DNA of 64,000 bases from Takakia lepidozioides (lineage: Eukaryota > Streptophyta > Takakiopsida > Takakiales > Takakiaceae), in assembly GCA_030704615.1 (NCBI GenBank), contig CM060731.1, positions 52,824,001 to 52,888,000 of the forward strand. Direction: 5' to 3'. The number at the start of each line of letters is the position of its first letter. Positions within the stretch are counted from its first letter, which is position 1. A program made the translations under genes and the position numbers. The notes beneath the pieces were generated by a model. It ran no database searches and was not told the origin of the DNA. It saw only the letters and a program-made list of their open reading frames with translations. Shown here piece by piece: positions 24,223 to 36,300 of this stretch.

Positions 24223-25110
24223 CAGTCAAACCTGGATAAATGTTACCTTTTTTTTTGTTATATCATCCTATATATTATGGTTTTCTTACTCGGTAAAAAT
24301 ATACACTAGGAAAGACAAAAAGAGTGTTATTTGTTATTTGTTATCGAATACCTACTCTCCTCTTTGTTAAGACAACTCTGTAATTGTTACATTCAATAAT
24401 AATAATAATAATAATAATGGTACTAGTATTCAAATTCATTTGAACTATTGAAATGGGCATTTCAATATTGAGATGGACACTTGAACTATTGAAATGGCTA
24501 GGAGAACCCTAACTGCCGCCTGTTAGGGTTGGGGGGCCCTCCACGGAACTCAAAAACCTCCTGGTAGGGTACGGCGAATGTTTACGGGAATAGAGAGAAT
24601 AGTAGGTTAAGCACTATGTGATGACACCTTCAATGTTAATGAGATACTATGAGCGTAAGTGTGAAGAAGAGAGGAAGCATCAGTGCTACATTTGTGCCAT
24701 TTGAGCCGACAGATGAAGAAATATGGGATATGGTTGCACAAAGTGAAGAAATGCATGAGGACGATGAAGAAGAATTAGTAACTTCGGTTCTACCTTCAGT
24801 CTCTTACTGAAACTGTTCATTTGTATCTTGCACAACAGGCTTACGATATTGGTGTTGCTCTTTCAAAGTGTTTATCCATGGAGAAGGAATTGCATCTTGC
24901 TAAGCAAACAAACTGCCGGCAAAGAGACATTACCCCATATTTTTTGCCCTCTCTCTAAATGTTATTTTGCATCTGAAGGACATGTTTCAATGTTTAAATT
25001 TCTAATTGTTACGTTATGATATTTCAACCTATTTTACTGTTATTTGATATAACTGCCTAATTGTTATAAAGTTCCTACTCTTGCAGCATAACATTTATCC
25101 AGGTTTGACT
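24223..25110 (+). mobile_element. pogo/Tigger-like DNA transposon relic
   Basis: A 22-base inverted repeat bounds it: the left copy starts AGTCAAACCTGGATAAATG (24224-24245), the right copy is its reverse complement at 25089-25110. A TA dinucleotide precedes the left end, as expected for the Tc1/mariner/pogo superfamily. Inside on the plus strand are two coding remnants: an acidic peptide from 24649 (FVPFEPTDEEIWDMVAQSEE) and, to about 24957, a piece ending KELHLAKQ, then RQRDITPYF, which resembles the C-terminal tail of Tigger/jerky transposases. The catalytic DDE part is absent. An (AAT)n run lies near 24393-24417. Confidence 0.72.
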
Positions 25111-25201
25111 ACCATAGGTGCCCAATGATGTGTTCAATGTGACTTTTATGACAAAATAGTTATTTTTTATTATTTATATTTTTAAGGGAAACACCTGGGA
25201 G

Positions 25202-28200
25202 CTATCGCTCACAAATCACGCCCCTTGATAGTGAGAGGAGAAAATAACCTCTTCGTCGTGAAGGCTTTCTGATTGGACATTGTCCAAAGGACCTGTTGCC
25301 AACCTCAATGCAGCAGCGACCTGGCTGCTTTCTAACACCTCTGACCTTCATCATTCTTATCACCTTTGCAGTATCATCCCACCTGCCAGCTGCAGCATAG
25401 ATGTTTGATAGCATCACATAAGTAGTAGCATCCAGTTGATCCCACTTGAGAATAGATTTAGCCGCACGTTCAGCCACCTCCATATTGCCATGCATTCTGC
25501 AGGCACCAAGCAAGGCTTTCCACACCACCACATTTGGTTGGACTGGCATTTTGTTAATGAAGTCCTCAACCTCATCCAATTGCCCTGCACGGCCAAGAAG
25601 GCCCACCATGCAGCAAAAGTGCTCCACTATACGAGTGAGGCCATGATCTCGACTCAGGGAATCGGAGTAGTGTCTGCCTTCATCCACTAGGCCCCCTTGG
25701 CTACATGCTTGGAGAACACTTATAAAGGTGATACTATTTTGCTTGAAGCCTTCCTTTTGCATACCTTCAAACAGTTGCAGGGCTTCCCTACGACAACCAT
25801 GCTGGGCATATCCTGCAATCATTGCACTCCATGAAACCACATTTCGTTCAGCCATTTTGTCAAACACTCCCTTTGCATCCTTGATGCTCCCGCATTTAGC
25901 ATACATGTCCATGAGGGCAGTGTCCAGAATGACACCTGGTACAATTCCAGCTTTCATGATGTCAGCGTGGATTTCTTTACCCTTTTCGAGAGCTGCCAGG
26001 CAGGCACAAGCATTGCAAGCAAAAATGAACGTAACCTGGTCAGGCTTCGCCCCTTCCTGCAGCATTTGTTCATAGGTCCCCAAAGTCTCCATCCAGCACC
26101 CATGCTGGGCATATCCTCTGATCATCGCATTCCAGGACACCAAAAAGACTCCCTTTGCATCTTCGATGCTCCCGCAGTTTGCATACATGTCCACAAGGGT
26201 ACTGTTCAGAATGGTATCTGGTACAATTCCAGTTCTCAAGATATCAGCGTGGACCTCTTTGCCTATTTCCAGGGCTACCAAGCTCGCACACACATTGCAA
26301 ACGCAGACAAACGTGACCTGGTTGGGCTTCACCCCTTGCCACATCATTCGGTCATAGGTCTCCAAAGCCTCCATCCCAAACCCATGTTGGGCGTATCCTG
26401 CGATCATCGCACTCCATGACACCACATTTCGTTCAGCCATATTGTCGAAGACTCCCTTTGCATCTTTTATGTTCCCGCATTTGGCATACATGTCCACAAG
26501 GGCAGTGTCCAGAATGACACCTGGTACAATTCTAGCGTTCATGATGTCAGCATGGACCTGTTTGCCTTTTTCCAGGGCTGCCAGGTTTGCACATGCATTA
26601 CAGATGCAACCGAACGTGACCTGGTCGGGCTTCACCCCTTCCCGCATCATCTGCTCATAGGTCCCCAAAGCCTCCATCCCAAACCCATGCTGGGCATATC
26701 CTGTGCTCATCGCATTCCACGACACCACGTCTCGTTCAGCCATGTTGTCAAAGACTCTCTTTGCAACCTTCATGCTCCCGCATTTGGCATACATGTCTAC
26801 AAACAAATGAGAATGCAAACAAATGTGACATGGTCAGGCTTCGCCCCTTCCCGCATCTTTTGCTCATAGGTCCCCAAAGCCTCCATCCCACACCCATGCT
26901 GGGCATATCCTGTGATCATCGCATTCCATGACACCACATCTCATCCAGCCATGTTGTCAAATACTCTCTTTGCAACCTTCATGCTTCCGCATTTCGCATA
27001 CATGTCAACAAGGCTATTGTTCAAAATCAGATTTGGTACAAGTCCAGCTTTCATGATGTCAGCATGGACCCTTTTCCAGGGCTGCCAGTCTCGCACAAGC
27101 CTTGCAAATGCAAACAAATGTGACCTGATTGGGCATCACCCCTTGCTGTATCATTTGATCATATGTCTCGAAGGCATTCCTACCACAACCATGCTTGGTA
27201 TATCCTGCCACCATATTGTTGAACACTAGACAGGCCTCCCTTACACTCCCATATTTGGCATACATGTTAACAAGGGCAGTCTCCCAATTTATATATGATG
27301 AAATTCCAGCTTTGATAATGTCATCATGGATATCTTGCCCTTCTCCAGGGCCACCATGCTGGCAACAACATTGAGAACACAAATGAATGTGGCTTGCACA
27401 CGCATTACAAATGCACACAAACGTGATGTGGTCGGGCTTCCCCCTTCCCCCATAATGGACCTCTTTGCCCTTTTCCAGGGCTGCCAGGCTTGCACAAGCA
27501 TTAAAAATGCACACAAACATGATGTGGTAGCACTTCACCCCTTCCCTCATCATTTGCTCATAGGTTTCCAAGGCCTCCGTCCCGCGCCCCTGCTGTGCAG
27601 ATCCTGCAAGCATCGCGTTCCACGACACCAAATCTCATTCAGCCATATTGTTGAACACTCCCACCGCATCCTCAATGCGCCCACATTTGGCATATATGTC
27701 CACGAGGGTATTGTTCAGAATCACATCTGGTACAATTCCAGCTTTGGTGATGCAACCATGCACCTCTTTGCCCTTTTCCAGGACTGCCAGGCTTGCACAC
27801 GCACTGCAAACGCACACAAACGTGATGTGGTCAGGCTTCACCCCTTCCACCATCATTTGCTCATAGGTCTCCAAAGCCTCCATCCCGCGCCCCTGATGTG
27901 CATACCCTGCAAGTATCGCGTTCCACAACACCACATCTCGTTCAGCCATAGTGTTGAACACTCCTTTCGCATCCTCAATGCTCCCACATTTGGCATACAT
28001 GTCCACCAGAGCAGTGTTCGGTGTTCCCTGCTCCTTTAGTTCCCGCGCCCTTGCTGTGCATATCCTGCAATCATTGCACTCCATGACACCACATCTCGTT
28101 CAGCCATACTGTCGAACACTCCCTTTGCATCCTCGATGCACCCACATTTGGCATACATATCCACCAGGGCAGTGTTCAGAATGACATCCGGTACAAGTCC

Positions 28201-29339
28201 AGATTTGACGATGTCACCATGGACCTCTTTGCACTTTTCCAGGGCTGCCAGGCGTGCACACGCATTGCAAATGCAAACAAACGTTATGTGGTTGGGCTTC
28301 ACCCTTTGGCACATCATTTGCTCATAGGTCTCCAAAGCCTCCATCCTGCACCCTTACTGTGCATATCCTGCAATCATCGCACTCCACGACACCACATCTC
28401 GTTCAGCCATACTGTCGAATACTCCCTTCATACATGTCCACAAGGGTATTGTTCAGAATGACATTTGGTACAATTGCAGCTCTGACAACGTCGCCATGGA
28501 CCTCTTTGCCCTTTTCCAGAGCTGCCAGGCTTGCACACGCATTGCAAATGCACACAAACGTGATGTGGTCGGGCTTCACCCCTTCCCCCATCATTTGATC
28601 ATAGGTCTTCAAAGCCTCCATATCACGTCCCTGCTGTGCATACCCTGCAAGCATTGCGGTCCATGACATCACATCTCATTCAGCCATAGTGTTGAAAACT
28701 CCCTTCGCATCCTTAATGCACCCACATTTGGCATACATGTCCACCAGGGTAGTGTTCAGAATGACATCTGGTACAATTCCAGCTTGACGATGTCACATGG
28801 ACCTCTTTCCCCTTTTCCAGAGCTCCCAGGCTTGCACACGCATTGCATACACAAACAAATGCGATGTAGTTGGGCTTCACCCCTTCGCGCAGCATTTGCT
28901 CATAGGTCTCCAAAGCATTCCTACCACATCCATGCTTGGTAAATCCTGCCAACATTATATTCCACGTGATCAAAGATCTTTGAGGCATTCTGTTGAACAC
29001 TTGGTGAGCATCCATGATGCTCCCGTGCTTAACATACATGTTGACAAGGGTATTGAGTAGAAAAACATTTGGCGTGAATCCACTTTGGATAATGTGAGTG
29101 TGCACCTGCTTTCCAGCTTCCAGACCTTCCATCTTGATGCACTTAAGCAAAAGACAGACAAACACATCTGAATCTGCTGAAATGCCTCCTTGGTTTAAAG
29201 TCTGTAGAGCCTCAGAGAGTCTGTCTGCCGCACAAAGCAAATTCACATGCCCAGAAGTGCCAGAAGAGGCATTGTGGACTCCCTGTCTTGATCCTCTTTC
29301 AGAAGCTGTGGTCATGGTTGAGGTGCCTGATTTAATCAA
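25202..29339 (-). pseudogene. PLS-class PPR pseudogene 2, very long module array
   Basis: The N-terminal end is at 29339-28713: a leader, then EALQTLNQGGISADSDVFVC and GKQVHTHIIQSGFTPNVFLL, a typical start of this class. Modules continue leftward with breaks near 28710, 28430, 28344, 28020, 27630 and 26820. The last 538 codons (26818-25202) are open and hold about five near-identical P-L-S repeats ([38 protein letters not shown]), then the E domain (LLGRAGQLDE, LLGACRMHGNMEVAERAAK, RGVRKQPGRCCIEVGN). It then runs into unrelated sequence, so no E+/DYW is left. Whether the 538-codon part is still expressed cannot be told; it has no start of its own. Confidence 0.85.
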
Positions 29340-30366
29340 CTGTGCCGCTGCAGCTGCTGCCTTTAGTTGACCATCTACTCATGCAGGTTTCTTGTAGCTA
29401 TTGATCCACAGGGAATCATAGGTAATCTGGAGCTTGAAATCTGGCCCTCTTGGATGAATCTGGACCCACACTCTATCCCTGCTCCTTCAGCTATCCATGC
29501 CTCTGCACAAATCATGCATACATCCTTGCCTTGCTGCTAGCAGCTGACAATGACAGCCTAGAATTGTTCCAGTAAACACCCCAACCCTACTTATCACACT
29601 AGTTCCTATGCTGACTTCCGACTGCTTCCAACATGCATTCACCTTTTTGCCTCGATTGTTCCACCATTGACTGGGATCGAAAACGTATTCATTCTAGAGC
29701 TTCTCCTCGTCTCTGTTATCTGTTTTTCATAGAATTTGAGCCTTCTCAAGATTTCCATTGTTCGATTGTTTTCCGTATGCTGAGATAGATTGATGATGGG
29801 AGGCTAATATGTAGCTAGCAATAAACCCGATTGCATATCACAGATGCCATTGGCCAACTACAAGTGGTATAACTACTGACATCAGTCAATAGCAACATGA
29901 CTGGATATTTAAGGATCATCAAGCAGCTAACTTACTGTACTGAATTTCAGTGTGCTATAAAAGCATGTTCATGTCCAGTGTTTATTTTGGACACTTGACT
30001 GTTACATGTAATCTCTTTGCACTGGCAAAGTGTGGCGAAGGTATCATGATGTGAGGGCCACAGCAGCAGATGGAAGAAACCCCAAACTGTGCAGAAATGC
30101 TTGGCTTTCTGCTCTCCAGCTCTTCCAAACAGAAAAGAATATATGAACTACCTGCAAGCCATTAGCAATGTTTTGTCTATAACCTTAATTGACGGACTAG
30201 AGCAAAAATAGCCATTTGAACTTGCCTGGCTGCTTGAGTAAACTCCTCAACTGCCTCAACGGAGTTATAGGAGAGCCAATGACCCAGCTGCTAAGCTGCG
30301 AGAAAACCACAACTTGCAGTGTATGCACACACGGCACAATGTGAGCTTTGAGACAACTGGAGCTCC
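29340..30366. other. upstream flank of PPR pseudogene 2; no gene seen
   Basis: The first part (to about 29500) includes the flank word shared with 22.7 kb. The rest shows only short frames without family signature. The right end is presumably the 3' UTR of the gene at 30367. Confidence 0.45.
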
Positions 30367-31145
30367 CTAAACTTCTGGAATGTCTTGCTCTTTGGATGGT
30401 GTCTGTTGCGCTGGTGCAACCAAAGTGGGCAGATCCTCATATGGTAGAGAAGGAAGACCATTGGAACCAGCACTACTGGAAGTAGCGCTCGTACTGGATG
30501 GCTGAGATTTCTGTGTCTCTATGCCCATAGTTTTTCGCGCTGCTTTCAAAGCTGCTACTTTTGCCCTCTCCTGGACCTCTTCCTGCAGTCCACAATAATG
30601 ATGCTTAAGCAAAATTTGAGGAATACTCTGCTATGTTGATTAATCAACTCCGTTGCAAGTTTGGCAGGAAAGCTATTTATGAGCACAAAAGCTTAACATG
30701 CTGGAGTTTGAAAACTGGGTCTTAATATCGAGGAGTCCTATGATAGTCAGCGCCTTTAGCTGCAGACTGGTACAGGCTCCACATGAAGAATGTGAAATAA
30801 GTACTTCAGACCATGCAGAAAGTACCTGCTTTGTAATCACCTCTACTCCAGTTTCAGTTGTCTCAGGCAAAATAAGTGAGACAACCAAGTAGCACTTTAC
30901 TCTGTATTAGAACAATGACAGATCCCTAGATAATAAATTATTCTAAGGATCACGTTGTACCATCTCACATTTTTCCACCTCTCCCTGCCTGCTCCTCAAA
31001 CACTGAACATGGACAATCTCTTGCAACATGGTGGATTCCTGGACCTTTACCTGAAATTGAGTATGCGTTTCTGTTGCTCAGCCTGCCGTCGTCCAATGTC
31101 ACTCAGAAGCTCCCCCAATGCACACTGCCCATTTTCGATACTTTC
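30367..31145 (-). CDS. C-terminal exons of an unidentified gene
   Basis: Three exons join in phase with GT-AG introns: 31145-31051 (95 bases), 30901-30826 (76) and 30582-30367 (216, ending in a stop). The product is about 128 residues: ESIENGQCALGELLSDIGRR, QAEQQKRILNF, then a hydrophobic stretch YLVVSLILPE, then EEVQERAKVAALKAARKTMG and a Ser/Thr/Pro-rich tail ending EQDIPEV. That three exons fit each other in frame is better than chance. I do not recognise the family. The 5' part is missing: upstream DNA is A/T-rich and then becomes the duplicated PPR flank at 31577, so the gene may be cut by that duplication. The middle exon is the least certain. Confidence 0.5.
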
Positions 31146-31576
31146 CTGTTACCACATTGGCACTAACATGTCAAAATCACTCTTTTACTTTTTCATCCAT
31201 TCATAAAAAAATGAAGAAGCTCAAAAAGACAACCATAAGACTTGGTATGATGAATCAAGAATCAACTATTTTATTAATACGTAATAAATTCATATACAAG
31301 TTTTTTATAGAGAATACTAATACATCATCTTGGGAGTATGTTAGAAACAAATGCTCACGAATTAGCCAAAATCAATGATGCTACCGTACCTGCCTACGCT
31401 GCCCGATAATAATTAAATCCAAAAAGAGGCTGCCGAAAATTTTGAAATTTTTACCCATCCCAATGCCAAATGTCATGCATATTTGACCCCAAGACCTATC
31501 CTGATAGTTCTCTTGCATTACCATCACACTAGGCATGCACACATGCAAATGTATGTCGTTTTTTTTATTATTTACC

Positions 31577-32168
31577 ACTACGGCTTCGCGTTGCTCCACA
31601 CTACTAGCGACGAATTCTGAGAACTGCGTTCAATTTTTCATTAAAAAAAGGGGTTGGTCATCCCCACGGTGTTACATGTAGAGATCCCGTGTTTTGTTTA
31701 TTCTGGAAAAAAAATGGCAGATCTGCATTTCAATGTTCAATTTTCACAAGCTGCATCAATCAATAACAACATACCCAAATACCCTTACATTCACTATATG
31801 AACTTTCAAGCAACCACCATGGGATTGGATCTTGGTGGGTTAAGGTTCATCAAGGGCTCCATCCAAAGCCACACCACGAGAAACAAACAAACATGTCCAA
31901 ATTTAAGATGCTGAACAAACTTGTGCACAGTGTTGCCTCTTTCATCAAGCTCATTAAAATTCGTATTCACTTCCATCTTCAAGCTTTGGAGAAGCTCCAC
32001 CACCCAAACCCAGAATTAGCACAGCACTCTAATTTCAAGTGCAATTGTGGGCTGACTTCCTACCTATGCCGGGTAAACCCCACTATCAGGAAATGGTGGA
32101 TAGTCTGAGTAGCTACACAAATGAATGAATGAAGCAAGACACTTGCATCTTTCCAAGAAAACATCATT
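31577..32168 (-). repeat. duplicated 3' flank of DYW pseudogene 3
   Basis: It corresponds to 19255-20004 (shared CCCAAATACCCTTACATTC, AAGCTTTGGAGAAGCTCCAC and others) but lacks the second tandem block and about 50 internal bases present there. Together with pseudogene 3 it forms the second arm of a segmental duplication of about 1.4 kb or more. Confidence 0.75.
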
Positions 32169-33645
32169 TCACCAGTAATCACCACAAGAACAAATCTCAT
32201 CTTCAAAGTGGTGGAAAGTAGTTAGCGGCCCATACAACAATTGCTCGGCCAACAATCTTTGAGATGAATTTGGTGGAGGTGTGGCAGTCTCCACACACTC
32301 GAACATTCTTGATGAGTCGTGCTGATCAGCCCAAAACCAATGGCCAGCTTCTCACTATGGTGGCAAAGAGAAAATTCTTTTTCTCCACATCATGCAATAA
32401 AAAGCGTGTGTCAGGTACATACCCCGCCTCCTTCATCTGCCCAGACAATCTTCTCAGCTCAGCATGGATTTCCTTAATTCTGGGATGCAACTTGTCATTT
32501 GGATCCTTTCTAACCCCTCTTACCTTCATCATTCTTCTCACCTTTGCAGTATCATCCCATCTGCCAGATGTTTGATATAACAACACATAAGTCACAACAT
32601 CATGTTCATCCCACTTGAGGATAGATGTTGCCACACATTCAACCATCTCCACATTGCCATGGATTCTACATGCACCATGCAAGGCCTTCCACACCACAAC
32701 ATCTGGATTGATTGGCATTTTATTAATCAGGTCCACTGCCTCATCCAATTGTCCCGCACGTCCAAGAAGGTCCACCATGCAGCCAAAGTGCTTTACTGTC
32801 AAATTGATACCATGATCTTGACTGAAGGAATCAAAGTAGCATCTTCCTTCATTCAGTAGGTCAGTGTGGCTGCATGCAGAGAGAATACATATAAAGGTGA
32901 TACTATCCGGCTTCAAGCCTTTCTTTTGCATTCCTTCAAATAGTTGCAGGACCTCCCTATGACAACCATGCTGGGCATATCATGCGATCATCGGATTCCA
33001 CGACACCACATTTCATTCAGCCATATTGTCAAATACTCCCTTTGCATCCTCATTGCACTCACATTTCGCATACAAATGAACCAAGGCAATGTCCAAAATG
33101 ACATTTGGTACAATTCCAGCTTTGATGATATCACCGTGCACCGCTTTGCCCTTTTCCAGGGCTGCCAGGCTTGCACACGCATTGCAAACGCACACAAACG
33201 TGATATGGTCGGGCTTCACCCCTTCCCCCAGGCCTCCATCCCGCACCCCTGCTGGTGCATATCCTACAAGCATGGCGTTCTATGACACCAAATCTCGTTC
33301 AGCCATATTGTTGAACACTCCCTCCACATCCTCAATGCTCCCACATTTGGCATACATGTCTACGAGGGTATTATTCATAATCACATCTGGTACAATTCCA
33401 GCTTTGGCAATGCAACCATGCACCTATTTGCGCTTTTCAAGGGCTGTCAGGCTTGCACACGCATTGCAAACGCACATAAACGTAATGTGGTTGGGCTTCA
33501 CCCCTTTGCACATCATTTGCTCATAGGTCTCCAAGGCCTCCATCACGCGCCCCTGTTGTGCATACCCTGCAAGCATGACGTTCCACGACACCGAAACTCG
33601 TTCAGCCATACTGTGGAAAACTCCTGGGGGGTGCACTCTTTATAA
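32169..33645 (-). pseudogene. PLS/DYW-class PPR pseudogene 3
   Basis: It is a minus-strand copy of pseudogene 1. PLS modules (33636-32988, several frames) lead into a 201-codon open piece at 32931-32326 holding the last S motif, the E domain (YFDSFSQDHGINLTVKHFG, LLGRAGQLDEAVDLINKMP, GRWDDTAKVRRMMKVRGVR) and GYVPDTRFLLHDVE. Then comes a broken DYW domain that ends CSCGDYW, with the stop at 32169. It shares with pseudogene 1 the missing block between the E and E+ parts and the frameshift inside the DYW domain after GFGLIS. It also has lesions of its own, for example near 32570 (the SNIYAA segment is lost). The array stops abruptly at 33645 against A/T-rich DNA. Confidence 0.85.
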
Positions 33646-34079
33646 AATGTCCATATCACGTGCGTTCGCCGCCTAAAAAAAAAAAACCCCTGTATACGGG
33701 TCCTTGGATCATTTATACCCCCTCTGTACATTTGAAGATTATAAAACCCCCTCCTGTAAATATATAGGAATTTGTAAATTTTAAAAAGTACCCCCTGCTG
33801 TATGTATGTTTCCCTTTTCAATCATTAAAAAATACCCTCAAATATGTATATGTTTTTCTTTTCTTTTTATCAAGTTTATTCCTTTAAAAACAGACCTCAG
33901 CCTGTAGGTCCAAATTTTATGAAACCAAGTCGGTGCATCCCTACTAGTGTTGTGCAGGTCCAGGTTTTGACCAAGGGTATACGGCGGGTTAGGATTCGGT
34001 TTATCCGGACCCTGACTCGGACCTTGACCCGGTTTCATTTCAAAAGATGGTCTTACTGGGACAGATCTGGCATTAACCA
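33646..34079. other. A/T-rich DNA and edge of an LTR element
   Basis: It has an A tract near 33677, repeated words of the type ACCCCCTCCTGTA (33716-33800), and from about 33940 a GGACC/GGGTT-rich stretch. I see no gene. Confidence 0.4.
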
Positions 34080-34758
34080 GGTTAGACACATATGGAACAA
34101 CCAAGATTTTATGGACTCCACATCTATTGCTAGCATTGCAGGATCAGCCAGGACTTCCTCTGGCAGAATTCCTTTTCAGCACCCTTTAATCAGTCTTGAT
34201 ATGTCAGTAAGAGAAATTATAGTGGTCTCTACCCTTTCTCCAAGATTTACCCTATCTTGCCAGAATCTGTATTACGACTTAATTTTCCCTTTATTGATTG
34301 ATCACCAATAATACCATTTGTCTTTCTCAGTGTATCTGACTTGTAACAAGTCTTTGGGTATCCAGTACTCCACTGCTTCTATGATCATATGACAATATTC
34401 ATAATTTGAACATCCTTCCCTGAAAATATAACTAGTGTAACAAACTTTTCTGATTGGGATTAGAGTAATTAATAAAGCTAGACGGGACAACCATTCTTCA
34501 CTTCTAATTCTACATTCCCAAGGTGCTCGTGTAATACTGATCACTCCTCCCTTTAATCCCCATTTGTCATCTTCTTTCGCAATTGAAAGAAAGACCTTCT
34601 GTTGTATTGCTATTCGTAAGCTAAATTTTTTTCAGGAATGCTTTCCATTCCTCTGCTTCCGTTGACTCGTTCTTTTGTGATTTCAAGAAATCACTTAACC
34701 ATCCTTCCTTGAGTTCACTTGAACTCAACAACCGTTAGTCCCCAGTATGGTCGCCAAA
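34080..34758 (-). mobile_element. internal part of a decayed LTR retrotransposon
   Basis: On the minus strand, reading from 34758, the first bases are TTTGGCGACCATACTGGGGA, which has the form of a primer-binding site directly behind an LTR (tRNA 3' ends give TGG...). A broken frame follows, containing EWKAFLKK and, at 34544-34302, an 80-codon piece (KVCYTSYIFREGCSNYEYCH) that may be gag. No protease, RT or integrase is seen. Confidence 0.5.
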
Positions 34759-35697
34759 TGTTAACCGTTGGTTTATGACTTGGACAAAACTGGCTATCAG
34801 CACTACTGCCCATTTCCTAAGACATGCAACAGAGGTTGTCAGACGGTATGCTTTCAGAAACGATTACGAAGTAATCGTTTTAAGGATAGCTAAACCATGA
34901 ATGTCGTATGAATCTATATCCCTACAAGCTGCTTAATCCTATTGATTAAGCCCAACCTACAGTCTCTTTTCCATAAAAGATCTTAGTCGGAAGAACTGAA
35001 GCTTCTTTGTTCATACAAGCAGATGGTAGTCAAGACAAAACAAGAATTATTCTGAGATGATACACATTCTCACCATCTCACGTTCTCTCATAATGCGCAT
35101 TATCTCCATCTCATGTTCACTCTACATAGATATGCTTCGAATAGCATGGCTTTACTTCAGAGTTCGTCACATCATCACAGAAGTACACATTGAATCACTC
35201 TGAGTTCCCTGAATACACACTGATCACTGATACTCATATTGTTCATACTCATCTAAGTTGCGTGCAACCTTTTTATATTATGCTCGAAAGAGCCGTTACA
35301 GCCTGTGGTCGTTAATGACCGTTTGCCTAACTGCCTACGCAACCTAAAATGTTTGCTAAAATAGTGGCTTGTTGTAGTGGTCATGAGCCATAGTGGTAAA
35401 CGGTCCACTACTCCCTCTATTGGTTAAAGCCGATGCTAACGTGGTCGTGTGATATCGTGGTTCACGGCCCACGGTCACTACACTACCCACTACTGCTCCC
35501 GTGGTAATGTACCCTTGTTCTGCCATTTGCTAAGTACCGCGTATTTAGCCTTTTCTGTCCGTGACCAGGTAGTGTACACCAATCACCACCCGGTATGTCC
35601 CGTTGTGACCTTCGTTGTCTGGACCTCGTAGCATAGCCGTTATCAGTGTGAAACAAGAAATGTTGGTAGAGTTATGTGCATGCAACTACGCAACACA
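34759..35697 (-). mobile_element. probable LTR of the same element
   Basis: On the minus strand it would begin TGTTGCGTAG and end CGGTTAACA, i.e. TG...CA termini, about 940 bases, with the primer-binding site directly next to its 3' end at 34758. The partner LTR is not present in the window, so the outer boundary at 35697 is inferred from the TG...CA rule only. Confidence 0.4.
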
Positions 35698-35825
35698 TGA
35701 TGGTTTAGTAAACGGAGTAGACGGTATATTTAAACATACTTCAGTGTTAGCATATTCAACGCCTTTAATATCAATATATGAACTTTGAAGCGAGGCGGTT
35801 TGTTTGTTTTGTTTTGTTTCGTTTA

Positions 35826-36066
35826 ATGAAAACTAGAGGTCGCACTTGGGCCTCGACATAGGAGACGCACTTGGATACATAGAAGATCTCACACTTGGGC
35901 TTAAGTGATGGACACTTGGGCCAACGGCACAGGCTACCCTAGTATGAAGCAAGGTATCTAAACAAACATCCAACTTCATTTTAATACATCGATTTCAATT
36001 CTTCATACATGGGCTTCGACGTAGGAGATGCACTTGGCTACATAGGGGATTGCACCAGTGTTGGGC
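35826..36066 (-). repeat. CACTTGG-family repeat
   Basis: It holds the words CACTTGGGCCTCGACATAGG and AGACGCACTTGGATACATAG in tandem, with a unit of roughly 100 bases. The same units recur at 38340-38730, 39976-40117 and 40295-40505 in this orientation and at 42285-42840 and 44480-44610 in the opposite one. Confidence 0.8.
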
Positions 36067-36300
36067 AGATATAGAGTGATCCGGATATCAAAATCCGGAT
36101 ATCAATTCGGATTCCAGTGGATCCGGATCCGGATCCGGCACCATTTTATTACAATTGTAATAATTGATTAAATAAAAATTCCAAAATATTATTCTTAAAA
36201 TTCATACATCCGGATGCTATATCTGGATTATTCTACAACCGCCGGATATTGTAATATGAATATCCGGACTTATGTATTGTTCAACTGGACGCTCTAACTT
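36067..36300. repeat. GGATCCGGAT-rich repeat
   Basis: Starting with GTTGGGCAGATATAGAGTGA it contains clustered ATCCGGATAT and GGATCCGGATCC words, then an A/T-rich part. A second copy is at about 37830-38095. Both copies follow directly on a CACTTGG unit, so the two are probably parts of one element. Confidence 0.7.

Noticed and set aside
20858-29060. Many plus-strand frames of 60-240 codons with repeated words such as HLAYMSTR.
   Set aside because: They are the opposite strand of PPR modules, which repeat and lack stops on both strands.
30955-31378. Frames in A/T-rich DNA upstream of the unknown exons.
   Set aside because: Composition-driven; no splice sites that join to exon 31145-31051 convincingly.
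20658-33645. Possible CRISPR-like array because of regular repeats with about 300-base periodicity.
   Set aside because: The periodicity is that of P-L-S PPR triplets encoded on the minus strand, in a plant nuclear genome.
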